A stretch of DNA of 64,000 nucleotides from Subtercola sp. PAMC28395 (GCF_018889995.1 NZ_CP076547.1:2046001-2110000), one strand, 5' to 3'; shown: positions 1 through 8,548, counted from the first letter of the stretch. Notes: generated by a model from the sequence alone, not told the origin. Translations and numbers: made by a program.

Positions 1-438
1 GCGGTCGCTGTCGCCAGAGTGGGTGATGTCGGGGTCGACATCGACCGCGTGGATGCTGCACAGTTCTCCGGCTTCGACACCGTCGCCCTGACCGCCCGCG
101 AGGTTCGTGCCGTCGGGCGGCTCGGTTCCGGTGATGCGGATCTCGCGCGGTCGCAACTGTGGGTCCGCAAGGAGGCGGTGCTCAAAGCAAGCGGTCACGG
201 GTTACGGAGGGAACCGCGAACCATCGATGTCTGGGCGAAGGGCAGCACACACACCGGATCTGTTGACCTCGACATCGCCGCGACCTCGAACACTTCGCGA
301 GTCCGATGGATCGACCTCGACACTGGTGTGCCCGGTCTTGCTGCCGCGGTGGCCAGGGTCGGAGCCGAGCCGGTCCACGTCGTCGTCAGAGACGCGGAAT
401 TCCTGCTGTCGGCCGGAACTACCTCAGGGTCTCGCTGA
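1..438 (+). CDS. 4'-phosphopantetheinyl transferase family protein, 5'-truncated by the window edge
   Basis: Sfp-type enzymes move the 4'-phosphopantetheine arm of CoA onto a serine of acyl- or peptidyl-carrier proteins. The frame is open from base 1, so the N-terminus lies outside the window. Visible are the Mg-binding motif GVDIDRVD at the start of the fragment and the WVRKEAVLKASGHGL motif (W-x2-KEA-x2-KA) about 38 residues later, both hallmarks of the family. The second acidic residue is Asp where Glu is more usual (GVDID for GIDIE). The final 20 bases overlap the 3' end of a converging small gene. Which carrier protein it serves cannot be told from here. Confidence 0.85.
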   Translation, partial: AVAVARVGDVGVDIDRVDAAQFSGFDTVALTAREVRAVGRLGSGDADLARSQLWVRKEAVLKASGHGLRREPRTIDVWAKGSTHTGSVDLDIAATSNTSRVRWIDLDTGVPGLAAAVARVGAEPVHVVVRDAEFLLSAGTTSGSR

Positions 439-673
439 AGCAGTCGACTGCACGGCTGAACTCGGTGAAGCGCAGCATGTTCCTCGGTGCCGACAGCTTG
501 AGAACGTCGAAGTACCCGTTCGTCTGCTCGATATAGCCGAGCACGCTTTCGGCGTTCGTTGTGGGGATTCGCCTGTCGCAGACCTGCCATTCGTGGTCAG
601 AGATGACCGAGATGCGAATGTCGCCTGAGAGCGGAATGTTGACCTGGCTGAGGTGCGTCAACTGAGTGGTCAC
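419..673 (-). CDS. conserved small hypothetical protein (84 aa)
   Basis: I do not recognise a named family. It is a soluble 84-residue protein with no signal peptide or membrane segment. The case for a real gene is the ribosome binding site: AAGGAGG lies 5 nt before a GTG start (complement of 679-685), the best Shine-Dalgarno in this part of the window. The residue mix ([22 protein letters not shown]) looks like an ordinary alpha/beta fold. The 3' end overlaps the converging PPTase gene by 20 bases. Confidence 0.7.
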   Translation of the reverse strand: MTTQLTHLSQVNIPLSGDIRISVISDHEWQVCDRRIPTTNAESVLGYIEQTNGYFDVLKLSAPRNMLRFTEFSRAVDCFSETLR

Positions 674-817
674 ATCAACCTCCTTCGGTTAAGTGCTTGT
701 GTTGAGGCAATCATGCGCACCACCCCCCGACAAGGGGTTGACAGGGCTCTCAAAGCCGAGACACAGGATCCTGGGCGGGCTCGTGCACAGGGATTGGAGC
801 GAACGCCGAGGGTGGGC

Positions 818-829
818 GATACTACCAAC
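818..829 (+). promoter_or_regulatory. leaderless promoter -10 (GATACT) for the FAD oxidoreductase
   Basis: GATACT (818-823) sits 6 nt before the GTG start at 830, with TTGGAG (794-799) 18 bp upstream as a possible -35. Transcription would begin at the start codon. Confidence 0.65.
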
Positions 830-2278
830 GTGGACACCGTAGATGTGGTCGTGGTCGGAGCCGGGCCGAATGGCCTCGCGGCCGCCGTCACGCTCGCGCG
901 CGCGGGACTCTCTGTGCGCGTGTACGAGCGGGCCGACACGATCGGCGGTGGGGCGCGCACCAGCGAACTCACGCTGCCGGGGTATCTGCACGATGTGTGT
1001 TCTGCCGTGCATCCGATGGCCCTCGCTTCGGAGTTCTTTCGGCGGTTCGGGCTGGCCTCGCGCATCGAGCTTCGTCTGCCCGACGTCGCGTACGGGCATC
1101 CACTCGACGGGGGCAGGGCAGGCATCGCCTACCAGAGCATCGACGAGACGGCCAGGGGGCTCGGTGTCGACGGCCCGGCCTGGAAGAGGCTCTTCGAGCC
1201 GCTCGTGGCCCGGTGGCAGGAGCTCGCCGAGTTCACGGGCGGCTCGCTGCTCCGAGTGCCGCGCAACCCACTCGTGGCGGCGCAGTTCGGCGCCCGGGTG
1301 CTGGAACAGGGGAGTCCACTCTGGGGCCTGCGGTTCGAGAGCGACGTCGCCCCGGCCATGCTGAGCGGGGTGGAGGCACACGCGATCCTGCCGCTGCCCG
1401 GCCTGGCGCCGGCCGCGGCAGGGCTCATGCTGGGCACACATGCCCATGGGGTCGGTTGGCCCGTTCCGGTCGGGGGCAGCCAGGCGATCGTCGACGCCAT
1501 GGCGGCCGACCTGCTCGCGCACGGAGGCGAGATCGTCACCGGCACCGAGATCACCTCGCTCGGCGAGCTGCCGCCCTCGAAAGCGGTTCTGCTGGACGTC
1601 TCACCGCGGGCTCTGCTTCGGCTCGGTGGCGACCGTGTACCGGTGCGGTACGCCCGACGCCTCGAGCGATTCCGGTACGGCAATGCTGTCGCCAAGCTCG
1701 ACCTGGCACTGTCAGACCCCGTTCCGTGGGCCAACCCCGAACTCCACAGGGCCGGCACGGTTCATGTGGGCGGCACGCACGCCCAGATCGCCCGCGCTGA
1801 GGCAACCATCGCGGCGGGCAAGCACGCCTCCCGACCCTATGTGCTGGTCTCGCAGCCCAGTACGATCGACTCGTCGCGCGCGCCAGAGGGCAGGCACGTG
1901 CTCTGGGCCTACACGCACGTGCCGAGCGGGTCGAACATCGACCAGACCGAGACGATCATTGCCCAGATCGAACGGTTCGCGCCCGGCTTCCGCGACACGA
2001 TCCTCGCCTCCACCAGCAGAACGGCCGTCGGCGAAGAGGCGATGAACCCCAACTACGTCGGCGGTGACATCTCGGCGGGTGCGGCGACGTTCGGGCAGCT
2101 GCTCAGGCGCCCGACGCTGTCGCCGCACCCGTGGCAGACGCCGATGAAGGGCGTGTACCTGTGTTCGTCGTCGACCTCACCCGGCCCCGGCGTGCACGGC
2201 CTGGCCGGCTGGCACGCGGCGCGGCGCGCGCTCGCGGTGGAGTTCGGTGTCTCGAAGGCGCCCGAGCTCGGGCTGTGA
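830..2278 (+). CDS. NAD(P)/FAD-dependent oxidoreductase, phytoene-desaturase/PYROXD2-like
   Basis: FAD-dependent flavoprotein of the amine oxidase/CrtI superfamily, 482 aa. The N-terminal dinucleotide-binding motif [21 protein letters not shown] occupies residues 6-26, followed by the conserved GGGARTSE segment. The C-terminal part has the second FAD-contact motif ([28 protein letters not shown]) typical of phytoene desaturase-like proteins. The start is GTG 830, immediately before the Rossmann fold and 6 nt after a -10 box; the longer upstream frame is not needed by the family. No carotenoid genes lie nearby, so a role in carotenoid desaturation is not supported; the substrate is unknown. 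Confidence 0.85.
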   Translation: MDTVDVVVVGAGPNGLAAAVTLARAGLSVRVYERADTIGGGARTSELTLPGYLHDVCSAVHPMALASEFFRRFGLASRIELRLPDVAYGHPLDGGRAGIAYQSIDETARGLGVDGPAWKRLFEPLVARWQELAEFTGGSLLRVPRNPLVAAQFGARVLEQGSPLWGLRFESDVAPAMLSGVEAHAILPLPGLAPAAAGLMLGTHAHGVGWPVPVGGSQAIVDAMAADLLAHGGEIVTGTEITSLGELPPSKAVLLDVSPRALLRLGGDRVPVRYARRLERFRYGNAVAKLDLALSDPVPWANPELHRAGTVHVGGTHAQIARAEATIAAGKHASRPYVLVSQPSTIDSSRAPEGRHVLWAYTHVPSGSNIDQTETIIAQIERFAPGFRDTILASTSRTAVGEEAMNPNYVGGDISAGAATFGQLLRRPTLSPHPWQTPMKGVYLCSSSTSPGPGVHGLAGWHAARRALAVEFGVSKAPELGL

Positions 2279-2356
2279 CCGCTCTGTCGCTCATTCACAC
2301 ATCCGCTCGGTAGTTCCCCGGCGGTGCCCGCAACCGGACATCGTGACCCGCGCTCG

Positions 2357-2369
2357 TAGACTTGCAGGT
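2357..2369 (+). promoter_or_regulatory. leaderless promoter -10 (TAGACT) for the DUF3054 gene
   Basis: TAGACT at 2357-2362 is followed by 7 nt and then ATG 2370, the arrangement repeated across this window. Confidence 0.7.
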
Positions 2370-2834
2370 ATGTCTGAGAGCACCCCCGCGCACACGTCCC
2401 CGAAGTCCACGGCTCCGGATGCTGCACCCACCGGTGCCCGATCACCCCGTCGGGCAGCCGCACCCCGCACCATCCTCGTCGCGGCCGCACTCGATGTGGT
2501 GCTGCTGCTCGTCTTCGTGCTCATCGGGCGGAACAGCCACGATGAAGGATTCAACGTGCTCGGCGCGCTCAACACGTGGTGGCCCTTCCTTCTCGGTCTC
2601 GCCGTGGGCTGGGCCGCGACGCGGGCGTGGCGGTATCCGTTCGAGGTCGTGCTGCCGGGCATCCCGATCTGGCTTTTCACCGTTGCCGTCGGCATGCTCT
2701 TCCGCACGCTGACTGGCCAGGGGGTCGCCGTGAGCTTCGTGATCGTGACGCTCATCGTGACCGGAGTGTTCCTTCTCGGGTGGCGCCTGCTCGCCCGGGT
2801 CATCGTGAAGCGCCGAGCCCGTTCAGCGCGGTGA
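2370..2834 (+). CDS. DUF3054 family membrane protein
   Basis: Small integral membrane protein, 154 aa, of the actinobacterial DUF3054 family; function unknown. A polar Pro/Ala-rich N-terminus of about 35 residues precedes four hydrophobic stretches (VAAALDVVLLLVFVLIG, WWPFLLGLAVGWAA, IPIWLFTVAVGMLF, VIVTLIVTGVFLLGW). The RxxRYPFEVV-like segment between helices 2 and 3 (ATRAWRYPFEVVLPG) is the conserved family loop. It ends with a basic tail (VIVKRRARSAR), which predicts a cytoplasmic C-terminus. The start ATG 2370 is set by the leaderless promoter. The stop codon overlaps an in-frame GTG (2831) of the following decarboxylase, so the two may be co-transcribed. Confidence 0.75.
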   Translation: MSESTPAHTSPKSTAPDAAPTGARSPRRAAAPRTILVAAALDVVLLLVFVLIGRNSHDEGFNVLGALNTWWPFLLGLAVGWAATRAWRYPFEVVLPGIPIWLFTVAVGMLFRTLTGQGVAVSFVIVTLIVTGVFLLGWRLLARVIVKRRARSAR

Positions 2835-2863
2835 CCTCGCCCGCGCGAACCGAGGGGGCGGCC

Positions 2864-3661
2864 ATGCCTGTCGTCTCCGGTGCGCCCGGAACGCTTGACG
2901 CACCGGGGGCGATGGCAGCGGCGGGGCATCTGCAGCCGGCCATCGGCGTCAGCATCACCCAGTTCTCGGTCATCCATGCGCTCATGTCTGGGCTCTACGA
3001 CGGGGTCTTCCCGGCAAGTCAGGTGCTGGCGGCGGGAGGCTTCGGAATCGGGTGCGGGCATGCTCTGAACGGTGAACTCGTGTTCGTCGACGGCGAGATC
3101 TTTCGCTGCACTTCAGACGGCAGCGTGAGCCGCGTCGACGAGAGCGAACGCGTGCCCTTTGCCGAGGTCTCGGTCTTCGCTCCGACGTTGAGCACGCCGC
3201 TGGGCGGTTCCGGGCCACTCGACCGCACCGGGTTCGAGAGCCTGGTCGCGTCACTCCTGCCGAGCCGGAACCTCTTCTACGCCATCAGGGTCGACGGTGA
3301 CTTCGACCGGATGCTCGTGCGGGAGCCCATTCGCCAGCATCACCCATTCCGCCCGTTGCTCGAGGTGATGCAGACCCAGAACGAGAACGAGCTCGGCCGC
3401 ACCTCCGGCTCGCTGGTCGGCTTCTGGGCGCCCTCGATCTACCAGGGCATCAGTGTCGCCGGGTTCCACCTGCACTATCTCGATGAGGGCCGCAGCGTAG
3501 GCGGGCACAGCCTCGACTATGCGATCTCGTCGGGCACACTGACGATGCAGGCCATGTCGAGCCTGACCGTCCGGCTGCCGCACACCCCCGAGTTCGGCGC
3601 TGCCGACTTCGAATCGATCGACGACGACCTGGCCATCCGCCGCGTGGAGCAGTCCCGCTAA
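2864..3661 (+). CDS. budA: acetolactate decarboxylase
   Basis: Converts (S)-2-acetolactate to acetoin and CO2, the step that diverts pyruvate to acetoin/butanediol and drains the valine/leucine precursor. The 265-residue protein shows the family signatures: SVIHALMSGLYDG, GFGIGCGHALNGELVFVDG, and the metal-binding block GFHLHYLDEGRSVGGHSLDY, whose HLH and GGH histidines match the zinc ligands of characterised enzymes. The usual GIGTFN motif is GIGCGH here, a modest deviation. ATG 2864 has a GAGGGGG ribosome site 5 nt upstream; GTG 2831, overlapping the previous stop as GTGA, is the alternative start and would add 11 residues. No acetolactate synthase or butanediol dehydrogenase is adjacent. 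Confidence 0.9.
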   Translation: MPVVSGAPGTLDAPGAMAAAGHLQPAIGVSITQFSVIHALMSGLYDGVFPASQVLAAGGFGIGCGHALNGELVFVDGEIFRCTSDGSVSRVDESERVPFAEVSVFAPTLSTPLGGSGPLDRTGFESLVASLLPSRNLFYAIRVDGDFDRMLVREPIRQHHPFRPLLEVMQTQNENELGRTSGSLVGFWAPSIYQGISVAGFHLHYLDEGRSVGGHSLDYAISSGTLTMQAMSSLTVRLPHTPEFGAADFESIDDDLAIRRVEQSR

Positions 3662-3669
3662 TTTAGCCA

Positions 3670-3784
3670 GCGACGCGCCGCAAGATTATGCAGGGGTGCG
3701 TAGCACAGCGTCTTTCCGTGGTGCTTCGTGTTGAACTAAGAAGCGCGTGTCGTGGCGCGCGTAGCGCGACGCGCCGCAAGATTA
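3670..3784. repeat. 19-bp perfect direct repeat flanking a convergent gap
   Basis: The word GCGACGCGCCGCAAGATTA occurs at 3670-3688 and again at 3766-3784, 96 bp apart, in the gap between the convergent decarboxylase and SDR genes. The second copy runs into the SDR stop codon. The interval also carries a GGCGCG/CGCGCC inverted repeat (3754-3775) that could form a hairpin. I see no gene in it. Confidence 0.8.
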
Positions 3785-5368
3785 CCAGGGGGAGGGTTTG
3801 TAGTCCTTCAGGAAGACGCCGCACAGGTCTTCTCCCGCCTCGCCGCGCACGACCGGGTCGTACACCCGGGCCGCACCGTCGACCAGGTCGAGGGGTGCGT
3901 GAAAACCTTCCTCGGCCAGACGTACCTTCGTCGGGTGCGGGCGCTCATCCGTGATCCAGCCGGTGTCGACACTGGTCATCAGAATGCCATCGGTCGCGAA
4001 CATCTCTTTCGCACTCGTGCGCGTGAGCATGTTGAGCGCGGCCTTCGCCATGTTGGTGTGCGGATGCCCTGGCCCTTTGTAGCCGCGTGCGAACACACCC
4101 TCCATCGCCGAGACGTTGACCACGTAGGCCCGGCCTGATCTGGCAGCGGCAGCAGCCTCTGCCATCGACGCTCGCAGCTTGCTGATCAGCAGGAAGGGGG
4201 CCGTGGTGTTGCACAGCTGCACTTCGAGCATCTCCAGCGGATCGACGTCGTGCACCGCCTGCGTCCAGCTGTTCTCATGGTGTACGTCGGGCACGAGCCC
4301 ACCGGCGTCGATCGCGGTTCCCGCGGCGAGCCGTTCGAGCGACGACGATCCTGCGGCCAGCGCGAGCCCCGAGAGTTCGTCGGCGCTGAGTTCATTCGGC
4401 GTGAGCCCTGCCTCGAGCAGCGCAGTGCCCAGCAGCTTCGACCCGGCCAGTTCGGCATTCGCGTTGGCATCACTCGCAGCGCCGGCACGAGCAGCCCGTT
4501 GAAGCAGAGGGTGCGCGGCTACCGACGCCGCCAGCGCCTGCGGGTGCGCATCGTTGGTGTGCCCGAACGTGATCATCTCGGGTTTCGGCCCATCGGGCAG
4601 CGGTGCCAGTTCGGCCTCGGCCAGTGGCGCATACGACCCCGGTGAGCGTTTCACCGTCTGCGCTGCGTTGTTGATGAGAATGTCGAGCGGCCCGGCCGCG
4701 GCCACCGTCTCGGCCAGCCCGATCACCTGGGCGGGGTCGCGCAGGTCGATCCCGACCACGCGCAAGCGATGAAGCCAGTCGCCCGAGTCGGGCAGGCTCG
4801 AGAACCGGCGCACGGCGTCGCGCGGGAACCTCGTCGTGATCGTGGTGTGGGCGCCGTCGCGCAGCAGCCGCAGCGCGATGTACATTCCGATCTTGGCGCG
4901 GCCGCCGGTGAGCAACGCCCGCTTGCCTGTGAGGTCGGTGCGGGCATCCCGCTTCGCGTGGCTCATCGCAGCGCAGTCGGGGCACAGTTGGTGGTAGAAC
5001 GCGTCGACCTGCGTGTAGTGCTGCTTGCAGATGTAACACGGGCGCGACTTGATGAGGGTCCCGGCGCTCGGCGCACTGGTGATCGCTGCGAGCGCGACAC
5101 CGCGGGTCTCGTCGTCGATGCGGTCGGGAGCCCCTGTCGCTGTGCCCGCGATCACGCTTTTGTCGGCGGCCTGGATGGCTTCGCGTTTCTCGTCGCGCCG
5201 ATTCTTCTTGACCGACTTGAACATCTTGGCGGTGGCGCGCCTCACGGCCACAAAATCCGGATGCTCCTCGTCGAGTTCGTGCAGGCTCGCCAACACGCGC
5301 AGTGCCACCTCGAGCTCGGCGGGGTCGATGGCGGGCGTATCGGCGGGTTCGGGCGTGTTCTGGCTCAT
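3782..5368 (-). CDS. SDR-family oxidoreductase with N-terminal zinc ribbon and non-canonical active site
   Basis: 528-residue protein. Residues 1-100 form a charged helical N-terminus. CxxC pairs at 111/114 and 129/132 make a probable zinc ribbon. From about 145 follows a short-chain dehydrogenase domain with a nucleotide-binding turn TGGRAKIG (154-161), a DLRDP acidic turn, the NNAAQ motif and VNVSAMEG carrying the catalytic serine. The SDR Tyr-x3-Lys signature is replaced by THR-x3-Lys (HTNMAKAALNM), so the usual catalytic tyrosine is missing. A 70-residue insertion follows the NNA motif. The function is unknown; a binding or non-reductase role is possible. TTG 5380 is an alternative start; ATG 5368 is preferred. 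It is transcribed toward the decarboxylase and lies 20 bp after the metallo-hydrolase, so the two may form one transcript. Confidence 0.75.
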   Translation of the reverse strand: MSQNTPEPADTPAIDPAELEVALRVLASLHELDEEHPDFVAVRRATAKMFKSVKKNRRDEKREAIQAADKSVIAGTATGAPDRIDDETRGVALAAITSAPSAGTLIKSRPCYICKQHYTQVDAFYHQLCPDCAAMSHAKRDARTDLTGKRALLTGGRAKIGMYIALRLLRDGAHTTITTRFPRDAVRRFSSLPDSGDWLHRLRVVGIDLRDPAQVIGLAETVAAAGPLDILINNAAQTVKRSPGSYAPLAEAELAPLPDGPKPEMITFGHTNDAHPQALAASVAAHPLLQRAARAGAASDANANAELAGSKLLGTALLEAGLTPNELSADELSGLALAAGSSSLERLAAGTAIDAGGLVPDVHHENSWTQAVHDVDPLEMLEVQLCNTTAPFLLISKLRASMAEAAAAARSGRAYVVNVSAMEGVFARGYKGPGHPHTNMAKAALNMLTRTSAKEMFATDGILMTSVDTGWITDERPHPTKVRLAEEGFHAPLDLVDGAARVYDPVVRGEAGEDLCGVFLKDYKPSPW

Positions 5369-5388
5369 GGGAAGAGCCAATTCTATCG

Positions 5389-6111
5389 TCAGCCAGCGGG
5401 GGCTGCGGCCTTCTCGACCGCGGCGATGGCAGCCTCGATACCGCCGCTCCAGGGGTCGCCATGGCCGGGAAGCACCCAGGTCGCGCCTGTGGAGATCAGG
5501 GCCTTCAGCGACGCCACGGCCTGCTCTGGTTCGTCGGTGAACGGCGCGGGCTGCGGGCCCTTCGTGCCGGTGAGCACGTGCCGCGTCGTCAGGCCGTCGC
5601 CCACGAACACGGCGTCGGCGACGGGTGCGAAGATCGCGATACTGCCCTCGGAATGCCCGGGCAGTGCAATGATCTCGGGCTGACCCGGCAGGTCGAGGGT
5701 TTCGCCGCCATGGAGCTCCACAACGTCGGTGAGGTAGGTCGTGCGCAATCCGCCCTTGCGGAGCGAATAGGCGAAGAACCCGAGCGTGGCGCCGAATCGC
5801 ATCGTCTGTTTCGCGTTCGCCGGCTTCGGGCCGCCCTTGGCTCGGCTCGCGTCTGCGGAATGCACGTAGACGGGAACGCCGTGGTCGCGGTGGAGTCGTT
5901 CGGCGAACCCGATGTGGTCGGAGTCGCCATGGGTGAGAATCACCCCTTTGATGTCGGCGACTGTGCGCCCCATGGTGTCGAGTTCGGCCAGAAGGTCGTG
6001 CCAGAGCCCGGCGAGCCCGGCATCGATCACGGTCACTCCTTCGGGGGTGTCGATGAGGTAGGCGGCAATGATGTGATTGCCGATGCGGTGAAGGGAAGGT
6101 CCGAGTTTCAT
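5389..6111 (-). CDS. MBL-fold metallo-hydrolase, divergent from a TetR regulator
   Basis: Metallo-beta-lactamase-fold hydrolase of 240 aa. The metal motif HGDSDH (in VILTHGDSDHIGF) and downstream GHSEGS and LPGHGDPWSGG supply the remaining metal ligands. No signal peptide, so cytoplasmic; the substrate is unknown (lactone, thioester or glyoxalase-II type are all possible for this subgroup). The ATG at 6111 lies 7 nt after a TAGCAT -10 on the minus strand and is covered by a 12-bp inverted repeat, which implies direct repression by the divergent TetR protein. Confidence 0.85.
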   Translation of the reverse strand: MKLGPSLHRIGNHIIAAYLIDTPEGVTVIDAGLAGLWHDLLAELDTMGRTVADIKGVILTHGDSDHIGFAERLHRDHGVPVYVHSADASRAKGGPKPANAKQTMRFGATLGFFAYSLRKGGLRTTYLTDVVELHGGETLDLPGQPEIIALPGHSEGSIAIFAPVADAVFVGDGLTTRHVLTGTKGPQPAPFTDEPEQAVASLKALISTGATWVLPGHGDPWSGGIEAAIAAVEKAAAPAG

Positions 6112-6158
6112 GATGGCTATGCTACATAGCCATCATGGCTATGGTCAATAGCTATACT
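6109..6158. promoter_or_regulatory. divergent promoter with twin TetR-type operators
   Basis: Two copies of GCTAT-N5-ATAGC lie 22 bp apart centre to centre (6116-6130 and 6138-6152). The first is the core of a perfect 12-bp inverted repeat, CATGATGGCTAT-N5-ATAGCCATCATG (6109-6137). Copy 1 covers the leftward -10 (TAGCAT, complement of 6119-6124) and start codon; copy 2 abuts the rightward -10 (TATACT, 6153-6158), which lies 6 nt before ATG 6165. Both flanking genes should have leaderless mRNAs and be shut by the same dimer pair. Confidence 0.85.
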
Positions 6159-6164
6159 GCTGAT

Positions 6165-6704
6165 ATGCCCACTCCAGACAGAACCTCCCTCGACGCGATC
6201 GTGCTCGCCGCATGCGAACTCCTCGAACACGACGGGGTTGCCGGGCTCACGATGAACGCGGTCGCACATCGGGTGGGTGTGCGCCCGCCCTCGCTCTATA
6301 AACGAGTCGAGAGCCGTGACCAATTGATCCGGTTGGTCGCCGAGGCGACGCTCACTGAATTGGCAGCCAGGTTGGATGCTGCCACCAGCCCGCGGCAGCT
6401 GGCGAACAGTTTTCGTGCGTTCGGCCACGAGCGACCCGCCGCGTTTCAGCTTGTGATGGCCCCGGGTGCTGGAATACCTGTTGCCGGCATCGAGTTCGGC
6501 GTCGCCGCAAGCGCTTCGATCCTCAGGGTCGCCGGCGAGCTGGCCGGAGAGGCTCACGCACTCGAGGCAGCGCGCACCCTCACGGCCTGGGCGGCTGGTT
6601 TTGTCGGCATGGAGCTGAATGGTGCCTTCCAGCTCGGCGGCAACGTCGACGACGCCTGGCAGTTCGGCGTCACCCACATCGTCGCAGCGATCTCGATGCC
6701 CTAG
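6165..6704 (+). CDS. TetR/AcrR family transcriptional regulator
   Basis: 179-residue repressor. The N-terminal helix-turn-helix reads GLTMNAVAHRVGVRPPSLYKRVESRDQLIRLV (about residues 27-58), the TetR signature with SLYKRV in place of the common TVYRHF. The C-terminal half is helical and hydrophobic, a ligand and dimer domain of the WHG-like type (ASPRQLANSFRAFGHERPAAFQLVM). The start is ATG 6165, set by the TATACT box; the upstream in-frame ATG at 6135 lies inside the operator. It probably represses itself and the divergent hydrolase, whose substrate or product is a good inducer candidate. Its stop overlaps that of the converging metallo-hydrolase by 4 bases. Confidence 0.9.
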   Translation: MPTPDRTSLDAIVLAACELLEHDGVAGLTMNAVAHRVGVRPPSLYKRVESRDQLIRLVAEATLTELAARLDAATSPRQLANSFRAFGHERPAAFQLVMAPGAGIPVAGIEFGVAASASILRVAGELAGEAHALEAARTLTAWAAGFVGMELNGAFQLGGNVDDAWQFGVTHIVAAISMP

Positions 6705-7330
6705 TGCCCGCGGGCGATCCACTCGTCGAGTGAGGGAGCTTCCTGACCGATCGTGGTCGAGTCGCCGTGCCCGGTGAGAACGACCGTTTCGGCCGGCAGG
6801 GTGAGCAGCTTCGCTGTGATCGACCGGATGATCGTGGGGAAGTCACTGTATGAACGCCCGGTCGCCCCTGGCCCGCCGCTGAACAGGGTGTCGCCGCTGA
6901 AGACCGTACCCAGGGCTGGGGCGTAGAAGCAGACTGCACCCGGGGAATGCCCGGGCGTCTGGAGCACCTGGAGCTCGACCCCGGCGATCCGGATCACTTG
7001 GCCGTCGACCAGGCCGGCATCGGGCATCTTGTCGGGGTAGACGGCGTCCCACAGCATCCGGTCGCCGTCGTTGAGAGAGACCGGGGCCCCGGTTGCCGCC
7101 TGGACCGCAGCGACGGCGTCGATGTGGTCGTCGTGGGCGTGGGTGAGCACAATGGCCCGGAGCGCGCGGTCACCGATCGCCGTGAGGATGGCATCCGCGT
7201 CGTGGGCCGCATCGATGACGACGCACTCGGAGTCGTCGCCGACGATCCAGACGTTGTTGTCGACATCCCACGTTCCACCATCGAGGCTGAAGGTGCCACT
7301 GGTGACGAGGTGCTCGATTCGGGCCGGCAT
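6701..7330 (-). CDS. MBL-fold metallo-hydrolase partner of S-(hydroxymethyl)mycothiol dehydrogenase
   Basis: 209-residue glyoxalase-II-like hydrolase with HAHDDH metal motif (VVLTHAHDDHIDA), GHSPGAVCFY, FSGDTLF and LTGHGDSTTIG. It is coupled to the upstream dehydrogenase by a 1-nt stop/start overlap (TGATG at 7332-7328). The same dehydrogenase-hydrolase order is found in mycobacteria (Rv2259-Rv2260). The context suggests hydrolysis of S-formylmycothiol or a related mycothiol thioester in formaldehyde detoxification; this is inferred from neighbourhood, not from sequence. Confidence 0.85.
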   Translation of the reverse strand: MPARIEHLVTSGTFSLDGGTWDVDNNVWIVGDDSECVVIDAAHDADAILTAIGDRALRAIVLTHAHDDHIDAVAAVQAATGAPVSLNDGDRMLWDAVYPDKMPDAGLVDGQVIRIAGVELQVLQTPGHSPGAVCFYAPALGTVFSGDTLFSGGPGATGRSYSDFPTIIRSITAKLLTLPAETVVLTGHGDSTTIGQEAPSLDEWIARGH

Positions 7331-8424
7331 CAGAGCACGACCACCGAGCGGAGCACGTCGCCGCTGGCCATGCTGGCGAAGGCCTGTTCGATGTCTTCGA
7401 TGCCGATGCGTTCGGTGACGAACTCGTCCAGGGGCAGGCGGCCCTGCAGGAAGAGGTCAGTCAGCATCGGGAAGTCGCGTTCCGGCAGGCAGTCCCCGTA
7501 CCAGCTGGACTTGAGCGAACCGCCGCGGCCGAAGACGTCGAGAAGGGGGATCTCGAGCATCATGTCGGGGGTCGGTACCCCGACGAGCACGACTGTGCCG
7601 GCCAGGTCGCGCGAGTAGAACGCCTGCCGCCAGGTCTCAGGCCGACCAACGGCGTCGATCACGACATCGGCGCCGAACGTCTTCGTCAGCGCCTGAACGG
7701 CGGCGACCACCCCCGCCTCGTCGAGGCTGCTGGAGTCTATGACGTGGGTTGCGCCGAGCTTCTGCGCCTTCACGAGCTTCTTCGCGTCGCGGTCGATGGC
7801 GATGATCGTGCTCGCGCCGGCGAGCCGTGCACCCACGATTGCGGCAGTGCCGACACCGCCGCAGCCGATCACCGCGACAGAGTCGCCGCGCCCGACGTTG
7901 CCCGTGTTCATTGCGGCGCCGAGACCCGCCATGATTCCGCAGCCGAGAAGGCCGACGGCTGCGGGGTCGGCATCGGGGTTGACCTTGGTGCACTGTTTCG
8001 AATGCACGAGGGTCTTCTCGGCGAACGCGCCGATACCCAGGGCAGGGCTCAGTTCGGTGCCGTCCTCGAGGGTCATCTTCTGGGTCGCGTTGAAGGTGTT
8101 GAAGCAGTACCAGGGCTCTGCCCGCACGCAGGCGCGGCATTCGCCGCAGACCGCACGCCAGTTGAGCACCACGAAGTCGCCGACCTTGACGTTGGTGACG
8201 CCGTCGCCGATCGCGCTGACCCTGCCGGCGGCTTCATGGCCAAGCAGGAACGGGAAGTCGTCGCTGATTCCACCTTCGCGGTAGTGATAGTCGGTGTGAC
8301 AGACCCCGCAGGTCTCGATGTCGACGACAGCTTCACCCGGGCCCGGGTCGGGAACGACGATGTTCACCAGTTCGACGGGTGCGCCCTGGGATCTGGCGAT
8401 GACGCCGGTCACTGTTGTGGGCAT
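7330..8424 (-). CDS. mscR: S-(hydroxymethyl)mycothiol dehydrogenase
   Basis: Zinc-dependent class III alcohol dehydrogenase that oxidises the formaldehyde-mycothiol adduct with NAD (EC 1.1.1.306); homologues also reduce S-nitrosomycothiol. 364 aa. Catalytic zinc ligands are C39 (CGVCHTDYH) and H63 (GHEAAG); the structural zinc cysteines are C93, C96, C99 and C107 ([15 protein letters not shown]). The stretch [20 protein letters not shown] and the coenzyme motif [10 protein letters not shown] identify the mycothiol branch rather than glutathione-dependent FrmA. The start is ATG 8424, with AAGGAGG 6 nt upstream; the longer frame to 8451 is not needed. Followed by a coupled MBL hydrolase. Presence implies the organism makes mycothiol. 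Confidence 0.92.
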   Translation of the reverse strand: MPTTVTGVIARSQGAPVELVNIVVPDPGPGEAVVDIETCGVCHTDYHYREGGISDDFPFLLGHEAAGRVSAIGDGVTNVKVGDFVVLNWRAVCGECRACVRAEPWYCFNTFNATQKMTLEDGTELSPALGIGAFAEKTLVHSKQCTKVNPDADPAAVGLLGCGIMAGLGAAMNTGNVGRGDSVAVIGCGGVGTAAIVGARLAGASTIIAIDRDAKKLVKAQKLGATHVIDSSSLDEAGVVAAVQALTKTFGADVVIDAVGRPETWRQAFYSRDLAGTVVLVGVPTPDMMLEIPLLDVFGRGGSLKSSWYGDCLPERDFPMLTDLFLQGRLPLDEFVTERIGIEDIEQAFASMASGDVLRSVVVL

Positions 8425-8548
8425 GGGGGCCTCCTTCAGGCGTTGCAGCACGTGCTCGCATCACCCTACCTTCCGAACGATTCTGCGAGTCTGTGAGGAG
8501 GTGCGCGTATCAGCGCCCCTGTTGCAGTCCTGTTCTCCTGCGGACGGG

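Noticed and set aside
653..829. Extended N-terminus of the FAD oxidoreductase in the long open frame
   Set aside because: The Rossmann motif begins right after GTG 830, which also has the -10 box; the upstream stretch has no family similarity and overlaps the minus-strand small gene's ribosome site.
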